DNA from: JBBQNJ01 sp038329845 | Lineage (GTDB): Bacteria > Planctomycetota > Phycisphaerae > Tepidisphaerales > Tepidisphaeraceae | Length of the DNA stretch: 64,000 bases | Direction: 5' to 3' | Assembly (NCBI GenBank): GCA_038329845.1 | Contig: JBBQNJ010000001.1 | Location: 1 to 64,000, forward strand | Shown: positions 24,848 through 34,906 of the stretch, one piece after another | Layout of the letters: every line of letters begins with the position of its first letter | How positions within the stretch are numbered: the first letter of the stretch is position 1 | Notes under the pieces: model-generated | Told to the model about the DNA's origin: nothing | The model's database searches: none | What the model saw: only the letters and a program-made list of their open reading frames with translations | Position numbers and translations under genes: made by a program

Positions 24848-26983
24848 CTAACGCACCAGCCTCAGCCATCGGGCGCTGTGGGGGTCGAGGGTGATGGGCT
24901 CGTTGTTATCCAGTTTCACGTTCGTCAGCACGTCCAGCACGCCTGAATACGAGTAGGCGGGCGTTTCGAGGCGGACGGACTTAGCCGCACCGTCGTTGAT
25001 CAGGAAGTAGTGGTCGGCGTCGAGAGCGGCAAGGCGGTAGACGAGGGCGCCGGAACAGGCATAGGGCCGGGGAATGGCGCCGAGGGTGGTGTCGATCAAG
25101 AGTTTCTCCATCGCCGACTGTCCCAGGGCAAAGCAGGTGTGCGAAGCCTCGCAGCCAAGGAGGATTGCCGAGCCGTTTCCGAGATGGTTTTCGGTAATCG
25201 CGGGTTTGCCGTTGTCGTATCTGGCGATCGCTGCGGCGGCGGTGAGGGTGAGGTCGGCGACGAATCCTTTGATGGACAGATCGCCGATGGATCGCGGAAC
25301 ATTCCGGGCGTACTGAAAGTCGTTAAGCGTGACCCCGAAGAGTTGTTCAAAGTCCGATCCTTCGCCGGTCGGAAGTAGACGTCCGAAGGCATCAAACCAG
25401 GCGCCGGGAAGATCGAGCACCAGTCTTCCGCCGCCGCGAACGTAGTTAAGGAAGATCGGGAGCAGATCGGTATTCAGCGCCAGGATGCGCGGCAGATAGA
25501 TCGCGCGGTATCGCGCGGCAAGTCCGCGGCGCAGGTCGGTTGCGGTGACGTGTTCCCAGGGGACGTTGGCGTTGATCAAGGCCCGGCTGACACCCACGCG
25601 GGCGTGGATCGGCTCGAATTTGAACTTGTCGCGGTTGACGTTGGCCAGCGCGGCCCAGATCGCCTCGTTGTCCCAATCCTGGTACACCCCCACGATCGGT
25701 TCCTTACGGGCCTGCCACAACTCATCTCGATAGCGATCGGCGGCCTTGGCGATCTGCCCCGCACGGATCGCGCGCTCGGTCGGCTGGTCATTGCGATCGA
25801 GCATCGCGTATTCCCCCGCTTCCCACCCGGCCGTCCGGGCGTTCCAGCACCACAGCCCCACGCCCTTAAATCCGGCGGCAAGGTAACTGAGCAGCAACTG
25901 CGTGATCGTGCCGGCATCGACCGTGAAACCGGCGGTCTGTTTGGCCGAGTCAGGATTCCATGCCTTTCCGCCAGAAAACTGCTGCGGGCCGCCGGTGCTT
26001 TCCCAGGTGGCGCTCCACCCGCCCTTGAACCAGTCGGCGGCGATCGACGCCTGCATGTAGATCATCCGCGGCACTTCATAGTTGACTTCCTCCAGGTGCC
26101 AGGCGAGGTGAATCGAGGGGTAGAAACTGCCCACCTCGGTCATGGCCTCGGCGATGCCTTCCATGTCGGTGGCCCGCGCAGCGAACGGTAGAAAAAGTCC
26201 CATCTCGCCGCCGGCGCGGAACGGAACTTGCGCGTCGTTTTGTCGATGCGCCGCGGCGGAGTGCCGAATGTGCGCGATGTACTCATCCGCCTTGAATCGC
26301 AATTGGTCGCGGAGATGGCGATACTCATTCTTCTTCATGTCGCGCCAGCGCGTCCCGACGTCTGCCCAATCGGTGAAGGGCCTTTGGTCGGGGGCGATCC
26401 CGATGTGATGCATGTTCCAGGCGAGGTTCAGTGCCTCGATGCTGGGATAATGCCGCTGGAGCCACTCGAGAAACCGGTGGTCGAATTGCTTGTCGAACTC
26501 CGGGCCGACGCTGTGGGGAACACCTTCCCACGGGGCATCATTTTTTCCGGTTGTGGTCGACACCTCCTCCCGATCGATCCTCGCCCGCAGAACCGCCGCC
26601 TGGTGCGCGAGCATCTTCGGATGCCGGCGGAGGGTCTGGATCGGCGTATCGGGAGCGATCCCGAGCTTCTCCATCAGGCCATCGGTGATTTCGTCCCAGC
26701 CGCCCTCGCCGTACCACCAAGGGATAATCCCCTCTTCCAGCGCGATCTGGCGAATGCGCCGGACCGGGAAAAGGGGGTTCTCCATCGTCTGTTTCATGGC
26801 ATTGAAACCGAGTTCTCGGGCCAGACGAAAATGCGTCCGCACATCATCCTCGGTCATGCCGGGATGCGGCAGGAAGACGATGCCGAATGGCATCGGAGCG
26901 ATTCGGCGGAACTTACGCTGCATGGGAGAATCGTGCAGCCGGTCGTACAGTTCGGTAAGGAAGGGATCGGGTTTCATCGACAA
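24848..26983 (-). CDS. GH42-like glycoside hydrolase (putative beta-galactosidase)
   Basis: A 711-aa protein without signal peptide. The N-terminal (beta/alpha)8 barrel (about 25-420) starts with PMPFGIVFLPHPGMTEDDV and LARELGFNAMKQTM, has WWYGEGGWDEI and the segment TWESTGGPQQFSGG, whose Glu is a good candidate nucleophile, then GVGLWCWNARTAGWEAGEYAM as in GH42. A middle domain (about 425-640) resembles the GH42 trimerisation domain (YLPRILALN, FLNYVRGGGRLVLD) and a small beta domain ends the protein. GH42 enzymes remove terminal galactose or related sugars from oligosaccharides. It follows a large membrane protein by 21 bp and is surely co-transcribed, suggesting import and hydrolysis of one sugar. 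Confidence 0.8.
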   Translation of the reverse strand: MSMKPDPFLTELYDRLHDSPMQRKFRRIAPMPFGIVFLPHPGMTEDDVRTHFRLARELGFNAMKQTMENPLFPVRRIRQIALEEGIIPWWYGEGGWDEITDGLMEKLGIAPDTPIQTLRRHPKMLAHQAAVLRARIDREEVSTTTGKNDAPWEGVPHSVGPEFDKQFDHRFLEWLQRHYPSIEALNLAWNMHHIGIAPDQRPFTDWADVGTRWRDMKKNEYRHLRDQLRFKADEYIAHIRHSAAAHRQNDAQVPFRAGGEMGLFLPFAARATDMEGIAEAMTEVGSFYPSIHLAWHLEEVNYEVPRMIYMQASIAADWFKGGWSATWESTGGPQQFSGGKAWNPDSAKQTAGFTVDAGTITQLLLSYLAAGFKGVGLWCWNARTAGWEAGEYAMLDRNDQPTERAIRAGQIAKAADRYRDELWQARKEPIVGVYQDWDNEAIWAALANVNRDKFKFEPIHARVGVSRALINANVPWEHVTATDLRRGLAARYRAIYLPRILALNTDLLPIFLNYVRGGGRLVLDLPGAWFDAFGRLLPTGEGSDFEQLFGVTLNDFQYARNVPRSIGDLSIKGFVADLTLTAAAAIARYDNGKPAITENHLGNGSAILLGCEASHTCFALGQSAMEKLLIDTTLGAIPRPYACSGALVYRLAALDADHYFLINDGAAKSVRLETPAYSYSGVLDVLTNVKLDNNEPITLDPHSARWLRLVR

Positions 26984-27004
26984 GTTTTTGGTCAGAACAA
27001 GGGG

Positions 27005-29116
27005 TTAATACTGGCTGGTCGGCAGGAAATTGGCGACCTGATAATCGATGCCAAAATACCAGAGGACAAATGCCAGCAGCGCGAACGCGCCGGCGGCGAC
27101 GACTTCGCCCAGCACGGCGCCGATGAAGAAAGGGGTCGCTTTCTTGTATAGTCCGGCCCCGCCGTAACGCACGACGATCGCCTTGATTACCCAGCCGAGG
27201 AAGAGGCTGAACCAGATGCGCCGGATTGGGAATGAATAGACCATCAGAAGCCCGATGGGATGCAGCGGCCAGGCGGCGTAACGCAACTGCCCCGCCGCCA
27301 GAATGCCGGTGAGCAGTGCCGAGCCTGTGACCCAGGGCCACGAAGATTGATTGCGTCGCCCCGCCGCCAGTTCGCCTCGCATCGTGCGAACCACATGGTC
27401 CATTGCCCAGCGGGGTTGGCCGTTGATGATCTCGCCATTGACCAGTTCATGCGAGGCATCGGCGGTGGTGGCGTAGGTGTATTGGCAATAGAGGGTGCTG
27501 AGAAACGACGCGCCGAACGCGAGCAACAGCGCCAGCGCCACGACGGCGATCAATCGCCAGCCTGTCCGCGGTGCCCGCTCATCGGCGATCTTCAGTGAAT
27601 GCGTGGCGTAGACGGTCAGGTGATCGCTGTTGTAGGCCCACATTCCGCCGACGAACTGCGCGAAGAACTGCGTGCGAAGGTGGCCGAGATTCAACGAACT
27701 CAGCCCGCCGGGATTGGTGAAAGCGCGACTGAACCACTCGTGCGGCGTGGCCACGCTGTTGCAAATCAACAGCCCCGAATGGGCGACGACCGCGGCCATG
27801 ACCGTCCAGATCAGCAGGAACGCGACGATCAACAAAATCGCCGGGAAGATCGGCATGCCGGCCGTAATCAACCAACCGGCGGCGAGGATCGCCCCGCCGG
27901 CGATCATCCATCCGGCCGTGCGAAACAGAAGAAAAAAGCGGGTCTCCGTTTGCTCCGCCGGGGTGCGGGTGACCATCAGCCGCGCCACGTGCCCGTAGAA
28001 GTGGCGTCCGGAATAGCCGATCATCATCGCGAAAATGAGCATCGCGCCGAGGCTGATTTCGCCCCGATGCGGATTCATGCTCGAGCCGGAGGACTGCATG
28101 ATCATTCCCGGCACCTGCGAGATCAGTACGAACGCCCACAAGCTCAGCGCGATCTTCGAGGAAACGAAGTACGTCATGGCGATGACCAGCGGATAGATCG
28201 TCTGCGCCGTCAGCCACGAATCGACGTACGACCAGGGGGGATCCACGAAAATATCGCGTAAGCTGTAGCTGAGCGCCACCGCCGGGACGTGGGTCCGAAA
28301 ATAAAGATGCAGGCCATCGAGCAGTCGAATCCCCAACACCAATCCGGCGCCAATCAGGAACGCGGCGCTGGCGAAGGTGCGGTTCAGCCATCGCCCCGGC
28401 GGGGGCGATTCAACCAGCGCCAACTGGATCGTGGCGATCGGGAACGGTAGCCGCTCGTTATAGATCCACTGTCGCGCCAGGATGATCGACAGACCGATCA
28501 CCGCCGTGGCGAGTCCCGTGAAAAACGCCGCCCAGCCGACGAGTGGCGCGAGCCAGTGATCGAGCAGCCCGATCTGCGTCCGCGCCGGCTCATCCGGAGG
28601 AATGCGCGAATAGAACCACGCAATCACCGATTCGGTCGGCCCAGGCTCAGCGGCACCCGAGGGCCAGAACCACTGAGGCAGCGCCAAATGGCGCAGGGCG
28701 AGCCGGTAATCCGGACGCTCGGCGGCGTGATGCCACACCCCCACCAAGGATGCCGGCCACATACTCATCAGCCCGCGGGTGGGAATGGCGCTGCCGACGA
28801 GCAGCATGATCAAGATGACGGTCAGCTCTCCCGATCGCAGCGCCATTCGTGGTCGAAAGCGGCATAAAGGCGCGTTGATGAGCAACACCAGGCAGACGAA
28901 GAAAAATGTGGCACCGATCGGCAGGGCACCGCCAATCATCGCCGAACCATTGAGGATCAGATCGTTGAACGGAGCGAACGCCGACAGCAGCAGCACGCCA
29001 AGAGCGCCCAAGCTCACGCTGCGCGCGCTGATTGCTCGACGTCGGACGGACGACAGGTCACTATCCCAGTCCGCACGCCGCACCGGCATCTCCGTTTTCT
29101 TCCCCATTCGTCCCAA
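27005..29116 (-). CDS. large multi-pass membrane protein, putative transporter
   Basis: A 703-aa protein with about 14 predicted membrane spans and hydrophilic loops, for example around residues 130-180 and 540-590. It resembles the DUF6785/DUF6784-type membrane proteins seen beside glycoside hydrolases in Planctomycetes, Verrucomicrobia and Lentisphaerae; I cannot confirm the family here. It lies just upstream of the GH42-like gene in one transcription unit, so transport of the corresponding sugar or oligosaccharide is the simplest guess. Its promoter must lie in the 158-bp divergent region shared with the 29275 gene, where a two-box operator is found. Alternative starts exist at 29107 and 29089. 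Confidence 0.75.
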   Translation of the reverse strand: MGRMGKKTEMPVRRADWDSDLSSVRRRAISARSVSLGALGVLLLSAFAPFNDLILNGSAMIGGALPIGATFFFVCLVLLINAPLCRFRPRMALRSGELTVILIMLLVGSAIPTRGLMSMWPASLVGVWHHAAERPDYRLALRHLALPQWFWPSGAAEPGPTESVIAWFYSRIPPDEPARTQIGLLDHWLAPLVGWAAFFTGLATAVIGLSIILARQWIYNERLPFPIATIQLALVESPPPGRWLNRTFASAAFLIGAGLVLGIRLLDGLHLYFRTHVPAVALSYSLRDIFVDPPWSYVDSWLTAQTIYPLVIAMTYFVSSKIALSLWAFVLISQVPGMIMQSSGSSMNPHRGEISLGAMLIFAMMIGYSGRHFYGHVARLMVTRTPAEQTETRFFLLFRTAGWMIAGGAILAAGWLITAGMPIFPAILLIVAFLLIWTVMAAVVAHSGLLICNSVATPHEWFSRAFTNPGGLSSLNLGHLRTQFFAQFVGGMWAYNSDHLTVYATHSLKIADERAPRTGWRLIAVVALALLLAFGASFLSTLYCQYTYATTADASHELVNGEIINGQPRWAMDHVVRTMRGELAAGRRNQSSWPWVTGSALLTGILAAGQLRYAAWPLHPIGLLMVYSFPIRRIWFSLFLGWVIKAIVVRYGGAGLYKKATPFFIGAVLGEVVAAGAFALLAFVLWYFGIDYQVANFLPTSQY

Positions 29117-29150
29117 AGCCTACTCGGTCCAATGCCATTGCGTTCTTGCT

Positions 29151-29180
29151 TGTCGCTAAATCAGGGGCATTTGACGCAAA
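29151..29180 (+). promoter_or_regulatory. two-box operator (TGTCGCTAA / TGACGCAAA, 21 bp apart)
   Basis: TGTCGCTAA at 29151-29159 and TGACGCAAA at 29172-29180 are direct repeats in the same orientation, separated by 12 nt. They match the operators at 39709-39738, 45090-45119 and 45191-45220. They lie in the divergent region between the membrane protein and the 1397-aa secreted protein. A -10-like TATGAT at 29232-29237 is 51 nt from the second box. Confidence 0.6.
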
Positions 29181-29274
29181 AAGTCGCACCCCGTGAACTC
29201 AACCTGTGCGAAGTCGAAGCGTAAAGTTGAATATGATTATGCGAATGGATTCACCTCACGGTAGGAGCGCCTCG

Positions 29275-32200
29275 ATGAAATTTGCCGGTCGCCAATTGGG
29301 CATCGCGTGGATCGGGTGTTTTGTGGCCTTGGCAATTGGCGCCGAGCCGCTCCGCGCTGGCGCTGTGCGTGGACAGCAGGGCGCTGTCTCCATTCCGATC
29401 CAAGTCGATCGGGATTGCCAGGCGACGCTCGTTCTGTGCGATAAAGACGATCAGGTTGTACGAATTCTTGCGCAGGTGGTTCCCCTGCTCGCTGGACCCA
29501 ATGAGGTGCTTTGGGACGGCATGGACCTATGGGGCAATCTCGTCCCCGCCGCAACGGCGCTGAAGCTGAAGGTGATCACCAATCAGCAGGTGCGCGCGAT
29601 TTATGAGATGGCGGTCGGCTCCTCCGGGGATCCCGCTTGGCTCACCGGGCGAACGGGAGAAGGCGATGCGATGCGCCAGGGCGGAAATCTTGGCGATCAC
29701 AGCGGACCGGGGTCCATCGCCGTCGCCGGCAACCGCGTCTTCTTCGGCTCAGCGGTCGTCGAACATGGCAACAACATTATGGCGACGAATCTGGCCGGGG
29801 AGAAGATGTGGGGAGTGCAACTGAAAGGATGGGACGGCCCCGAGCAGATGACGTCGAATGGCCGGACACCGTATGCGGTGAGCCGCAACGGCAAGGATGT
29901 CTTCTCGGTCGATCCCGAAACGTTCACTCCGCGGAAGCTGTTTAGCGCCGATGAGAACCCCATTGCGGCATTGGCGGCGACGAAGGACCGGCTCGTCGTG
30001 GTGATGCGGAATCACGATGCGACGGCCGACCCGTTCGCGCGGGCGAAGCTGAACATCGACTATGCCCGGAGCGTCCCGGCCAACGACGGCAAGAAGGCAC
30101 CGGACTACCAGCTTTCCGGCCAGGCGAGATTCGAGACGGTCTTCGGCACGGGCGGCCACTTTCAAACGGGCTTTTCCATTCAGAAACTCGACGCGACGAC
30201 TGGGCAGGCCGTAGTGGTGTTCACCGAGCCTCAAGAGATCGGGGCTTTGCTGATTGGCCGGGTGGACGGCGCGGTGAAGGGGCAATATTTCGTTTTGAAA
30301 CACGGCATCACGTTCGATCCGAAGAGCGTTTCCGGATCGACGTTGTCGGATGCATGGCAGCCGATCGGGCAGACGACCTTCGATCGCGCAATGGACGTCA
30401 TGACGGTGGCCGATCATTCCATCAAGACCAACGCATTGCTGATGCGTCTGACGATCCAGCCGGAGATGAAAAAGCTGCCCAGCGTGTCGATGTGCCGGAT
30501 TCAGCCGCAGCGGGTCGTGCGGATCGAGGCGCCGATCCGCGTGATCGCTCCGGCGAACGCAGCACCCAACAATCCCGCGGCCAAGCAATCCATCGCGGTT
30601 CCCAACAGCGTCGGTGGCTGGGATTATCTCGCCGGGGTGCCCGTGTCAGATGTCGAGCCGGTCACTGTGACGCTTGACCTGGGCAAGACGGTGACGTTGC
30701 GGGGCATTTCCCTGCTGAACTGCTTGAATCCGCATGTCGAAATCAGCGCGCTCACCCAGGGGGCGTCGATCGATTCGGCGACCGAGGATCAGTGGCAATC
30801 GGTCGTGAAGAACTCCGCCAGGCATGACCGACGACTGGGTTGGATGTCCGGCCGATCCAATTTCGCGGATCGTACGATCGCCTTCCCCGATACCGTCACG
30901 ACGTCGAGCCTGCGATTGAAATTCACCGCCGGAGTCATGTCGGTCCGCGGGCCACGACAGATCGACGAGAATCCATCGCGCGTGGCGTGCAGCGACGTGA
31001 TGCTTCTGACGCTGGCCGACGCCCCGCCCAAGATGGCCAGCCAGTTCCTGCAATTCCGCGACCTCGGCGGCGCTATTGTTTCGGATCCGATTCCGACCGA
31101 TCTGGAAATCAAGCGGATCGCCTGCGACGTCGCGGGCGATGGATCGCTGTATGCCATCACGGGCGACTCGCTCTTGAAGCTGTCAATCAGCGGATCGAAT
31201 TTGATCGGCACGACGCTCGCAGACAAATTGAACAAGCCGGTTTCCCTGACGGCGTCGGCGGGCAGGATCGCAGTCGGCTGCAATGAAGATCACGCCGTCT
31301 TCGTGTTCGATCCCTCGGGAAAAAAGCTGCTGACGATCGGCAACAAAGGGTCTTATCAACGCGGCCCGTTTGATCCGACCGTGATCAACCGCGCCGATGG
31401 CGTGGCTTTCGCGCCGGATGGTTCGATCTGGGTCGTGGAAGAGGCCTATCACCCCAAACGCATGGCTCATTTCTCAGCTCAAGGCATTCCGATCCAGGAT
31501 CTGTGGGGACCGCCGGAATATGGCGGCGGCGGCTATCTCGATCCGACACTGAAAGATTTCTACTACCGTGGGATGGACTTCGGAATGGACTTTGCCACCG
31601 GGAAATGGGGGTTGCGCGGATTTTGCGACCGCTACTTTTCGGTTGAGTCTCCGGCGACGAGCAACTCGAGTTTCACCTACACCTCGATCGGACGAGTCAT
31701 CCAGTTGAATGGCCGAAAGTATGCCGTCGGTGATGGCGGAGGAGATGTGTCGATCAGTCTGCTGGTCGATGGTGTGTGGAAGCCGGCCGCAGTCATGGGA
31801 ATGGCCGCTGGAAATGCTTTCCTGGTGAACAAATCCATCTGGCGTGAACACTGGTTGCGCCAGGAATTGAAAGACAGTGCCTACATCTGGTGCGATCGTA
31901 ACGGTGATGGGCAATATCAGACCGAAGAAGTGGAACTCTTCCCCCGCGAGAAGAGAGGATTTACTGGCGGAGCCTATTGGAGGAGCCTGATCGGCGATGA
32001 CTTGGCGGTTTTCAATTCGAATCTACGGCTGGCACCGTCGCGGATCACGGAATCAGGCGTGCCAATCTATGAGAACTCAAAAATTAAGGAGTATGACTAT
32101 GATGCACTGGCGCCGATCTATAGAGGGAATATGATCATCGGTTCGCTGGCCAAGAAGGGCTATGGCGCGGCGAGCCTGGTCGCTTCGGATGGATCGCTGG

Positions 32201-33468
32201 TGCTGGAAGGCCAACCCTGGCGGGTGGGGCCGGATTTATCGATCGTCGGTGGACCGATCAAGGCCAGGCCGTCGGACTATCAGCCCCCCATCGCCGGGTT
32301 GGTCATGGACAACCCGCTCGCCTTCATGGGCAAGGTCGCCACGAAGTCTACCCTCGGCGACGTGGCGATGATGAACGGCGTGAACGGCCCGTGGTTCCTA
32401 TGGAGCGTGAAATACGGCTGCGTCGTTGGCCGAATCTTCACCGGAAGCAAGGGCGGATGGAGCGGCGTGCCCAATGTGCGCGGAACGAATGTGACCGAAC
32501 ACAAGCAGGATTGGGAATGCTTCAACGGGTCGGTTTTGCGCGCGGACAACGGGAACGTCTATGCCGTCGCGGGCAAAGGGCATCATGCCATCAGCCGGAT
32601 CGAAGGTCTGGATGATTACGCTGTGCGGGAATACCCGCTGGTCGTGACAGCGGAGTCGGTTGCGGCAAATGAGCTACTTCGGCCCAAGCTGCTGGCGCGG
32701 GCGGAGGAAAAGAAGAAGAAAGGGGATGTGTCAAAACTGCAGATGTCCGTCATGAAGCTCGATTCGTCGAATCGTTTTCGTCTTGACGGCGACCTTTCGG
32801 ACTGGTCGGTGGAATTGCAACCGCTGCATACTTCGATTGACGATGACGACGCATTCTCCGCCGCCTCAATGCGGGCTGGCGTCGCCTCCGACGACCGCGC
32901 GATCTACCTGGCCTACCAGGGCCAGGCGGTGATGAAAAACTCCGCCGACGATCCGAAATTTATTTTCAAATCGGGTTTCTGTTTCGACTTCGCCATTCGC
33001 ACGAATCCCAAGGCCAAGGACAATCGCACCGAGGCGGGCGATAAGCGCCTGCTGGTAGGACCGATCCACGGCAATTGGACGGCGGTGCTTCTGGATTACG
33101 TCGACAAGTCGATCGACGAAGAGCAGGCTGTGGTGTACGAATCCCCCGTCGCCAGCACGCGGGTAGCACGGGTGACCGTGCTGCCGGAGTCGGCGGTGAA
33201 GGTCGCCGTCAAGACCAAACCCGCGACGAAGGGAGCGGCGCAGTCGTTTACCGCCGAGATCGCGGTGGCGTGGTCGGCGCTGGGACTCACCGCGCCGCCG
33301 ACCGGCAGCTTGCGCGGCGATGTCGGAGTGCTGGCGGCCGACGCTACCGGCGCCTCGGTCGAAACCCGGTGGTACTGGGCCAATCCCGACACCGACGCCA
33401 TTACCGATGTCGCCGCCGAAGCCCAGATACAACCGGCGAATCTCGGCTCGTTCCGCTTTGAGCGGTAG
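29275..33468 (+). CDS. large secreted beta-propeller protein with C-terminal CBM9-like domain
   Basis: A 1397-aa exported protein. After a signal peptide (MKFAGRQLGIAWIGCF, hydrophobic core, cleavage near LRAGA) comes a FlgD-like Ig fold (PNEVLWDGMDLWGN, about 55-100), then a long beta-propeller-like region with NHL-type segments such as ADGVAFAPDGSIWVVEEA and YLDPTLKDFYYRG, an EF-hand-like YIWCDRNGDGQYQ, and a C-terminal domain from about 1165 with LDGDLSDWS that resembles CBM9/DOMON sugar-binding domains. GGAG, 8 nt before the ATG at 29275, fixes the start. It is probably a periplasmic or surface polysaccharide-binding or lyase-associated protein; no catalytic residues are evident. GH4 follows after 127 bp. 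Confidence 0.75.
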   Translation: MKFAGRQLGIAWIGCFVALAIGAEPLRAGAVRGQQGAVSIPIQVDRDCQATLVLCDKDDQVVRILAQVVPLLAGPNEVLWDGMDLWGNLVPAATALKLKVITNQQVRAIYEMAVGSSGDPAWLTGRTGEGDAMRQGGNLGDHSGPGSIAVAGNRVFFGSAVVEHGNNIMATNLAGEKMWGVQLKGWDGPEQMTSNGRTPYAVSRNGKDVFSVDPETFTPRKLFSADENPIAALAATKDRLVVVMRNHDATADPFARAKLNIDYARSVPANDGKKAPDYQLSGQARFETVFGTGGHFQTGFSIQKLDATTGQAVVVFTEPQEIGALLIGRVDGAVKGQYFVLKHGITFDPKSVSGSTLSDAWQPIGQTTFDRAMDVMTVADHSIKTNALLMRLTIQPEMKKLPSVSMCRIQPQRVVRIEAPIRVIAPANAAPNNPAAKQSIAVPNSVGGWDYLAGVPVSDVEPVTVTLDLGKTVTLRGISLLNCLNPHVEISALTQGASIDSATEDQWQSVVKNSARHDRRLGWMSGRSNFADRTIAFPDTVTTSSLRLKFTAGVMSVRGPRQIDENPSRVACSDVMLLTLADAPPKMASQFLQFRDLGGAIVSDPIPTDLEIKRIACDVAGDGSLYAITGDSLLKLSISGSNLIGTTLADKLNKPVSLTASAGRIAVGCNEDHAVFVFDPSGKKLLTIGNKGSYQRGPFDPTVINRADGVAFAPDGSIWVVEEAYHPKRMAHFSAQGIPIQDLWGPPEYGGGGYLDPTLKDFYYRGMDFGMDFATGKWGLRGFCDRYFSVESPATSNSSFTYTSIGRVIQLNGRKYAVGDGGGDVSISLLVDGVWKPAAVMGMAAGNAFLVNKSIWREHWLRQELKDSAYIWCDRNGDGQYQTEEVELFPREKRGFTGGAYWRSLIGDDLAVFNSNLRLAPSRITESGVPIYENSKIKEYDYDALAPIYRGNMIIGSLAKKGYGAASLVASDGSLVLEGQPWRVGPDLSIVGGPIKARPSDYQPPIAGLVMDNPLAFMGKVATKSTLGDVAMMNGVNGPWFLWSVKYGCVVGRIFTGSKGGWSGVPNVRGTNVTEHKQDWECFNGSVLRADNGNVYAVAGKGHHAISRIEGLDDYAVREYPLVVTAESVAANELLRPKLLARAEEKKKKGDVSKLQMSVMKLDSSNRFRLDGDLSDWSVELQPLHTSIDDDDAFSAASMRAGVASDDRAIYLAYQGQAVMKNSADDPKFIFKSGFCFDFAIRTNPKAKDNRTEAGDKRLLVGPIHGNWTAVLLDYVDKSIDEEQAVVYESPVASTRVARVTVLPESAVKVAVKTKPATKGAAQSFTAEIAVAWSALGLTAPPTGSLRGDVGVLAADATGASVETRWYWANPDTDAITDVAAEAQIQPANLGSFRFER

Positions 33469-33595
33469 TCAACGGCATCCGAGTCGCCTCTGGCCGCGCG
33501 GCATCTTCAACGCGGCGCGATGTTCCAAGTTCGTTTCAGCGCCGGTATCGTTCTGCGCGTGGCGGCTACGGCACGGTTTTCCTGGAGAACTTCGT

Positions 33596-34885
33596 ATGAA
33601 GATTACTTTGGTCGGCGTGGGCAGTTTCGTCTTTGGTCCCAGCGCTCTGCACGATGCCCTTTTCGATCGGCCATTGCCCGATCTGCATCTGGCGCTGGTG
33701 GACCCGAATGCCGAACTGGTCGAGCTGATGGCCGCGGTGGCCCGGCGGATGGCGCGGGATGCATCACGCAACGTGCGCATCTCGACCCATCACGACTGGC
33801 CCGAGGCGCTGACCGGATCGGATTTCGTCATGTGTGCCGCGGCCGTGCAGATCCGCCGGCGATTCGGCATCGATCTGGACATTGTACGAAAGACGTACCC
33901 GGAGCATCTGACCACCGAGTTCGGCGGGATCTGCGGGATCAGCTATACGCTTCGCCAGGTGGCGATGATCACCCGGTTGGCCACTGACATGCGCCGAGAA
34001 TGCCCCGGCGCCTGGCTGCTTTGTTCGTCCAATCCGCTTCCTCGGGTTTGTCAGGCCGCGCATGAAATGGGGATTCGCACCGCCGGGTTTTGCAGCAATT
34101 CCTCAGCCGTTTTCCGCGCGATCGGACGGTTGATGCTGGATGAGCAGGAAGCATTTCCATGGCCAAAGGCCAGTCAGCGCTTCGACCCGATTATGGCCGG
34201 CACCAACCACCTCACATTCCTGCTGCGCCTGGTGGATCGAGTCTCCGGCGAAGATCGCACCGCGGAGTTCAACGCCCTTGCCTTACGTCCGGACGGCGTG
34301 CCGGCGTCTCGGACCCGAGTGCTGCTGGAGGAAACCGGGTATTTCCCGCCCAATGGCGATCAGCATATGCACGATTTTTTGACCCCCGACCCCTCGAGTC
34401 GCTCCAGCCTGGACATCGCGCATGGGTCAGACGATGAGCGACAACAACGCATCGAATTGCTGCGCGGCGGCGCGGAAAACAGGCTGCCGGTCACAGCGAT
34501 ACTGGATCGCCGATCGTGGGAAAGGCCCGTGGACTTCGCCGCGGCAATGACCACCGCAACGCCGCTGCGCTTCACGTCCATGAACCTTGTCAACGAAGGA
34601 CAGATTCCGAATCTCCCGGCCGGCGTCTTTGTCGAGACGCCCGCCGAGGTCGGGCCGGGCGGACCGATCCCCATGCGCCTCGCCTTGCCGAACAGCGTGG
34701 TCAAGTATTGCCGGCCCGCCGCGGAGCTGAACCGCGTGCTGACTTCGGCGGCGATGCGGTCGGATCGCAAGACCCTGCGCCAGGCCGTCGAAATGGACCC
34801 GACGATTCTGGACAAGACGCGCGGCTGGCGAGCCATGGAGCAATGCCTCGCCGCCCACGCGGATTTAATCGGCGATGCGTGGTAG
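33596..34885 (+). CDS. GH4 family NAD-dependent glycosidase
   Basis: A 429-aa cytoplasmic enzyme of the alpha-galactosidase/alpha-glucuronidase/6-phospho-glycosidase family, which cleaves via NAD+-dependent oxidation and a divalent metal. The Rossmann start MKITLVGVGSFVFGP, the CSSNPLPRVC segment, GFCSNSS with the metal-binding Cys, and the substrate-loop motifs GTNHLTFLL and NGDQHMHDFL are all present. GGAG precedes ATG 33596 by 9 nt; the open frame upstream is not part of it. It follows the secreted propeller protein in the same direction and is probably in its operon. The galacto/glucurono specificity cannot be set by eye. Confidence 0.88.
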   Translation: MKITLVGVGSFVFGPSALHDALFDRPLPDLHLALVDPNAELVELMAAVARRMARDASRNVRISTHHDWPEALTGSDFVMCAAAVQIRRRFGIDLDIVRKTYPEHLTTEFGGICGISYTLRQVAMITRLATDMRRECPGAWLLCSSNPLPRVCQAAHEMGIRTAGFCSNSSAVFRAIGRLMLDEQEAFPWPKASQRFDPIMAGTNHLTFLLRLVDRVSGEDRTAEFNALALRPDGVPASRTRVLLEETGYFPPNGDQHMHDFLTPDPSSRSSLDIAHGSDDERQQRIELLRGGAENRLPVTAILDRRSWERPVDFAAAMTTATPLRFTSMNLVNEGQIPNLPAGVFVETPAEVGPGGPIPMRLALPNSVVKYCRPAAELNRVLTSAAMRSDRKTLRQAVEMDPTILDKTRGWRAMEQCLAAHADLIGDAW

Positions 34886-34906
34886 AACGGCTCGCCGCAA
34901 TTCGTT

